Assembly (NCBI RefSeq): GCF_039522165.1
Contig: NZ_BAAADE010000002.1
Span: forward strand, 248,001 to 312,000
From: Paenochrobactrum glaciei
Lineage (GTDB): Bacteria > Pseudomonadota > Alphaproteobacteria > Rhizobiales > Rhizobiaceae
Length of the DNA: 64,000 nucleotides
Direction of reading: 5' to 3'
Under the pieces are notes generated by a model. It was not told where the DNA came from and made no database searches. It saw only the letters and a program-made list of their open reading frames with translations. Within the stretch, counting starts at the first letter, position 1; each line of letters opens with the position of its first letter. This document shows, piece by piece, positions 61,036 through 64,000 of this stretch. The translations under genes were made by a program, and so were the position numbers.

Positions 61036-61608
61036 ATGAATGCACAAAATCTAGCATCCGGTTCCGCATATTTTATTGCGACCGAAACACAGACACCGGA
61101 AACCCACACTTTGGCTGTTCTGGTTGACAACGAACCGGGCGTTCTTGCCCGCGTTATCGGCCTCTTTTCGGGACGTGGCTACAATATTGAAAGCCTCACC
61201 GTGTCGGAAACCGAGCACGAACAGCATTTGTCGCGCATCACTATCGTCACACGCGGTACACCGCATGTGCTTGATCAAATCCGCCATCAGCTGGAACGCA
61301 TTGTTCCGGTTCACCGCGTGGTTGATCTTAGCCACCGCGCGATTGAGCTTGGCTATGATCGCCCGATCGAGCGTGAACTGGCACTGATTAAAGTGGCTGG
61401 CAAAGGCGAAGCACGCGCTGAAACCTTGCGTTTGACCGATGCGTTTAATGCAAAAATCGTTGATGCAACGACCGAGCATTTTATCGTCGAAATTACCGGC
61501 AAGACTGCCAAGGTGGATCAGTTTATTTCGTTGATGAAACCGCTTGGGCTGGTTGAGGTTTGCCGCACCGGTGTTTCTGCGATGAACCGGGGCCCGCAAG
61601 GCATGTAA
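61036..61608 (+). CDS. ilvH: Acetolactate synthase small (regulatory) subunit
   Basis: IlvH stimulates the catalytic subunit and gives valine feedback inhibition. From ATG 61036 (GGAGGGAAG 6-7 bases upstream) the protein has 190 residues: an N-terminal extension, an ACT domain (HTLAVLVDNEPGVLARVIGLFSGRGYNIESLTVSETE) and the C-terminal ALS_ss_C domain (ELALIKV..., FNAKIVDAT). It ends at a terminator. Confidence 0.96.
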   Translation: MNAQNLASGSAYFIATETQTPETHTLAVLVDNEPGVLARVIGLFSGRGYNIESLTVSETEHEQHLSRITIVTRGTPHVLDQIRHQLERIVPVHRVVDLSHRAIELGYDRPIERELALIKVAGKGEARAETLRLTDAFNAKIVDATTEHFIVEITGKTAKVDQFISLMKPLGLVEVCRTGVSAMNRGPQGM

Positions 61609-61616
61609 ATTTTTAT

Positions 61617-61659
61617 AAAAGGTGGCTGTATGCGCATGTTTCATGCAGTCACCCTTTTT
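61617..61659 (+). terminator. Terminator after ilvH
   Basis: GGTGGCTGTATG (61621-61632) pairs with CATGCAGTCACC (61642-61653) with two G-U pairs, preceded by AAAA and followed by CTTTTT. Confidence 0.8.
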
Positions 61660-61684
61660 GCGCCCGCGGGAGGGCATCAGCGCT

Positions 61685-62281
61685 ATGTCTGCTGAAATAT
61701 TTTTGACCCTTGCAGTTTTTGCATTTGTGACTTCAATCACACCGGGCCCAAACAATCTAATGCTGCTGGCATCGGGCGTAAACTTTGGTTTTCGCCGCAC
61801 GCTGCCGCATATGATCGGTATTGGTGTTGGCTTTTTCGTGTTGCTGATTGGTATCGGTTTGGGGCTTGGCGCCTTGCTGGAAATGGTACCGGTGCTTTAT
61901 CTGGCGCTAAAATTTGCCGGTGGGGCTTATATGCTCTATCTGGCATGGAAAATTGCCACCTCCACCAGTGTTGGCGAAAGCAAAAAGGCTGATGGCAAGC
62001 CGATGAGCTTTTTGCAGGCCGCTGCTTTTCAATGGGTAAACCCAAAAGCATGGGTGATGGGTGTTACCGGCATTGCCACTTATGTCAGTCATGACAATTA
62101 CTGGCTGTCACTGTTTCTGGTCAGTGGTGTTTTTGCGCTGGTTAATTTCCCAAGCGTTTCGGTATGGGCAGGTTTTGGCACATTGATGCGTAACTGGCTT
62201 TCCGATCCGACCAAATTGAAACTCTTTAATATTGTGATGGCATTGCTTTTAGTGGCCAGTCTTTGGCCAATGTTAAAATAA
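61685..62281 (+). CDS. LysE/RhtB-family amino acid exporter
   Basis: The product from ATG 61685 has 198 residues and about six membrane helices. SITPGPNNLMLLASGVNFGFRRTLPHMIGI is the LysE/RhtB signature, and FQWVNPKAWVMGV the second. The longer frame from 61622 would place extra charged residues before the first helix and would overlap the ilvH terminator. Such carriers export amino acids such as lysine, threonine or homoserine; the substrate is unknown. Confidence 0.9.
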   Translation: MSAEIFLTLAVFAFVTSITPGPNNLMLLASGVNFGFRRTLPHMIGIGVGFFVLLIGIGLGLGALLEMVPVLYLALKFAGGAYMLYLAWKIATSTSVGESKKADGKPMSFLQAAAFQWVNPKAWVMGVTGIATYVSHDNYWLSLFLVSGVFALVNFPSVSVWAGFGTLMRNWLSDPTKLKLFNIVMALLLVASLWPMLK

Positions 62282-62340
62282 TCTTCACTCTTTGTTCCGG
62301 CTGGCCTTGCCCTTCCGCGCCGAATCCTGTCTGAAGGGGT

Positions 62341-63468
62341 ATGCAGTTTTCACCGGAACAAGATCAGGCTCTTCAGGAAGTCGAAAAATGGTTGAAAGCG
62401 GGTCGTAGCCCGATCTTTCGCCTGTTCGGCTATGCGGGTACTGGTAAGACAACATTGGCGCGCTATTTTGCTGAACACGTTGACGGCGATGTTCAGTTCG
62501 CAGCCTTTACAGGTAAGGCCGCGCAGGTTTTGCGCAGCAAAGGTGCGAGCAATGCCCGCACCCTTCATTCATTGATTTATCGCCCGCGCGGCGAGGAAGC
62601 AGTGGAAGATGAAACCACGGGCAAAACATCCATTGCCCCGACCTTTTCATTAAACCGCCAAAGCCCTGTCGCCAAAGCCAGCATGATTGTCGTTGACGAA
62701 TGCTCGATGGTTGATGAACAGCTGGGGCGCGATCTGATGTCGTTCGGCACACCTATTTTGGTGCTGGGTGATCCGGGTCAGTTGCCGCCGATTTCGGGCG
62801 GTGGTTTTTTCACTGAACATGATCCGGACTTTTTGCTGACCGAAATTCATCGTCAGGCACGCGATAACCCGATTATCCAGATGGCGCTGGATGTGCGGGA
62901 AGGGCGCGATCTTGAATATGGTGATTATGGCCGTGCGCGTGTTATTTCTAAATCGCAAGTCGATCAGGCCGAAGTGCTGGCAGCCGATCAGGTGCTGGTT
63001 GGCACCAACAGAACGCGCAAGCGCTATAATCAGCGTCTGCGTGAGCTGAAGGGTTTTACCGCCGATTATCCGCAAGCGGGTGATAAGCTTGTCTGCTTAC
63101 GCAATGATCCGGCTAAAGGCCTGCTCAATGGTTCCTTGTGGAAGGTGATGACTTCATCACGCGAAACAGTGAAGCCTGGCATTAATCTGCTGGTTTCGCC
63201 GGAAGATGATGAGCCGGGTCGTGGCGTTGCCAAGATCAAACTGCTGAAAGCGCAGTTTGAAGATCCGGATACGGAAATTCCGTGGAGCACCAAAAAGCGC
63301 TTTGATGATTTTGATTATGGTTATGCTTTGACCACCCATAAGGCGCAAGGTTCGCAATGGAACAATGTGGTGCTGTTTGACGAGAGCTATGCTTTCCGTG
63401 ATACGCGCGAGCGCTGGCTTTATACTGCCATCACACGCGCGGCTGAACAGTTGATCATTGTTAAATAG
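62341..63468 (+). CDS. RecD-like superfamily 1 DNA helicase
   Basis: A 375-residue single-protein helicase. Walker A is GYAGTGKTTLA (30-40), Walker B is MIVVDECSMVD, followed by LVLGDPGQLPPI. The C-terminal UvrD_C_2 part has ALTTHKAQGSQWNNVVLFDE and LYTAITRAAEQLIIVK. It resembles the RecD half of AddAB/RecBCD-type helicases and short RecD2-like proteins, but lacks a nuclease or an N-terminal extension. Its role is probably in DNA repair. GAAGGGG precedes the ATG. Confidence 0.9.
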   Translation: MQFSPEQDQALQEVEKWLKAGRSPIFRLFGYAGTGKTTLARYFAEHVDGDVQFAAFTGKAAQVLRSKGASNARTLHSLIYRPRGEEAVEDETTGKTSIAPTFSLNRQSPVAKASMIVVDECSMVDEQLGRDLMSFGTPILVLGDPGQLPPISGGGFFTEHDPDFLLTEIHRQARDNPIIQMALDVREGRDLEYGDYGRARVISKSQVDQAEVLAADQVLVGTNRTRKRYNQRLRELKGFTADYPQAGDKLVCLRNDPAKGLLNGSLWKVMTSSRETVKPGINLLVSPEDDEPGRGVAKIKLLKAQFEDPDTEIPWSTKKRFDDFDYGYALTTHKAQGSQWNNVVLFDESYAFRDTRERWLYTAITRAAEQLIIVK

Positions 63469-63470
63469 GC

Positions 63471-63863
63471 TCAAACGGGTTTGGCATTAAGCCAAGCCCA
63501 AGCCTCGCTTTCATCATCAGCATTAAAGGCTCTGATTTTGACATCCAAAAATGGCTTCACCAATGCAATGCTGGTTTCCAGCCATAGCGGGCCATTGATG
63601 ACGGCATAATTTTTCAAATGTTTGAGCGCATCTTTGCGCAAATCTTGTGTTGTTTGTGAAAACAGCGTTGGCCAATCCACGCCTTCATAGTCCACCAGCC
63701 GGATCAAGAGATCGATTGTTTCATGCTGGCTGTAAGCGCCGGTGAGCAGGCCATAAATATTCTCAACTTCCGCACTGGTGATATGGCCTGCTATTTCGTA
63801 GGCAAATAAATCATCACGGTTGGTTTCAATTTTGCGGATGGCTGAAACAGTGTCATTGCGCAT
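63471..63863 (-). CDS. SpoIIAA-like (STAS-related) protein
   Basis: From ATG 63863 the protein has 130 residues. AAGGAG on the minus strand is 7-8 bases upstream, which fixes this start rather than the 5' extension of the frame to 63980. It has the SpoIIAA-like (PF11964) pattern: a strand-rich first half (FAYEIAGHITSAEVENIYGLL), then LLIRLVDYEGVDWPTLF and a final WLETSIALVKPFLDVKIRAFNADDESEAWAWL. These small proteins may bind membranes or other proteins. The function is unknown. It is convergent with the helicase gene, with 2 bases between the stop codons. Confidence 0.85.
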   Translation of the reverse strand: MRNDTVSAIRKIETNRDDLFAYEIAGHITSAEVENIYGLLTGAYSQHETIDLLIRLVDYEGVDWPTLFSQTTQDLRKDALKHLKNYAVINGPLWLETSIALVKPFLDVKIRAFNADDESEAWAWLNAKPV

Positions 63864-64000
63864 GAAGCTTCTCCTTGTGCTAAGTGATTCAGTGTGAGCG
63901 CAGGAAATGGCATTCTCGTGGCATAGCAAGACGGCTGAAAACCGGCTTTCGCTAAAAACCTTGCCCCAATATAGCATCATTGACCAATGGATGCGGGGTT

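Noticed and set aside
1..64000. Prophage, insertion sequence, CRISPR or integron
   Set aside because: No transposase, integrase, phage structural gene or regular direct repeats were seen; the GH25 gene has no phage neighbours.

Overview
The window reads as a chromosomal stretch of an alphaproteobacterium of the order Rhizobiales, most likely the Brucella/Ochrobactrum family. Three things point there: the gene order of the division and cell wall (dcw) cluster continuing into lpxC-bamD-recN-ligA; a circularly permuted two-piece tmRNA gene of the alphaproteobacterial kind; and a GTTC-N7-GTTC SOS box in front of uvrD. Base composition looks moderate, lower than usual for Brucella itself, so a lower-GC relative such as Pseudochrobactrum or Paenochrobactrum is possible. 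That is an inference; no species can be fixed from the sequence alone. I see no insertion sequence, prophage, CRISPR array, rRNA or tRNA gene.

Layout. 1-0.6 kb: the 3' end of metF and a 28-residue membrane peptide gene. 0.6-7.3 kb: an exporter and then a run of peptidoglycan-cutting enzymes (MltB-type transglycosylase, GH25 muramidase, AmpD-like amidase, SLT transglycosylase) with two small lipoproteins and a TerB/DnaJ co-chaperone. 7.4-7.9 kb: rnpB. 8.1-26.8 kb: the dcw cluster rsmH-ftsL-ftsI-murE-murF-mraY-murD-ftsW-murG-murC-murB / ddlB-ftsQ-ftsA-ftsZ, all on the + strand, with mraZ missing from its usual place. 27-33 kb: lpxC, bamD, recN, ligA. 33-39.5 kb: pepP-like aminopeptidase, prmA, a Sco copper chaperone, a hexapeptide acyltransferase, a CreA-family protein and a DAACS symporter. 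39.6-47.1 kb: uvrD, a glycosyltransferase-like gene and a large AsmA-family protein. 47.1-50.1 kb: sspB with two small genes, a Bcr/CflA exporter and ssrA. 50.3-56.5 kb: DUF2853, thyA-folA and the protease-control group hflK-hflC-DUF2065-degP. 56.5-64 kb: GNAT, serB, miaA, the ilv leader and attenuator with ilvI-ilvH, a LysE exporter, a RecD-like helicase and a SpoIIAA-like protein.

How it fits together. The first half of the window makes, inserts and trims the cell wall during division: MurE to MurG build lipid II, FtsW and FtsI polymerise it, and the FtsZ/A/Q/L proteins place it. LpxC and BamD add the outer membrane side. The second half is rich in protein quality control (tmRNA, SspB, HflKC, DegP) and in one-carbon, nucleotide and branched-chain amino acid metabolism.

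Most of the window is conserved core genome and I do not claim an undescribed system. The parts most worth a second look are the apparently leaderless ilv leader peptide with its attenuator, the structured leader or possible small RNA ahead of the SLT gene, the absent mraZ, the closeness of sspB and ssrA, and the 28-residue membrane peptide.
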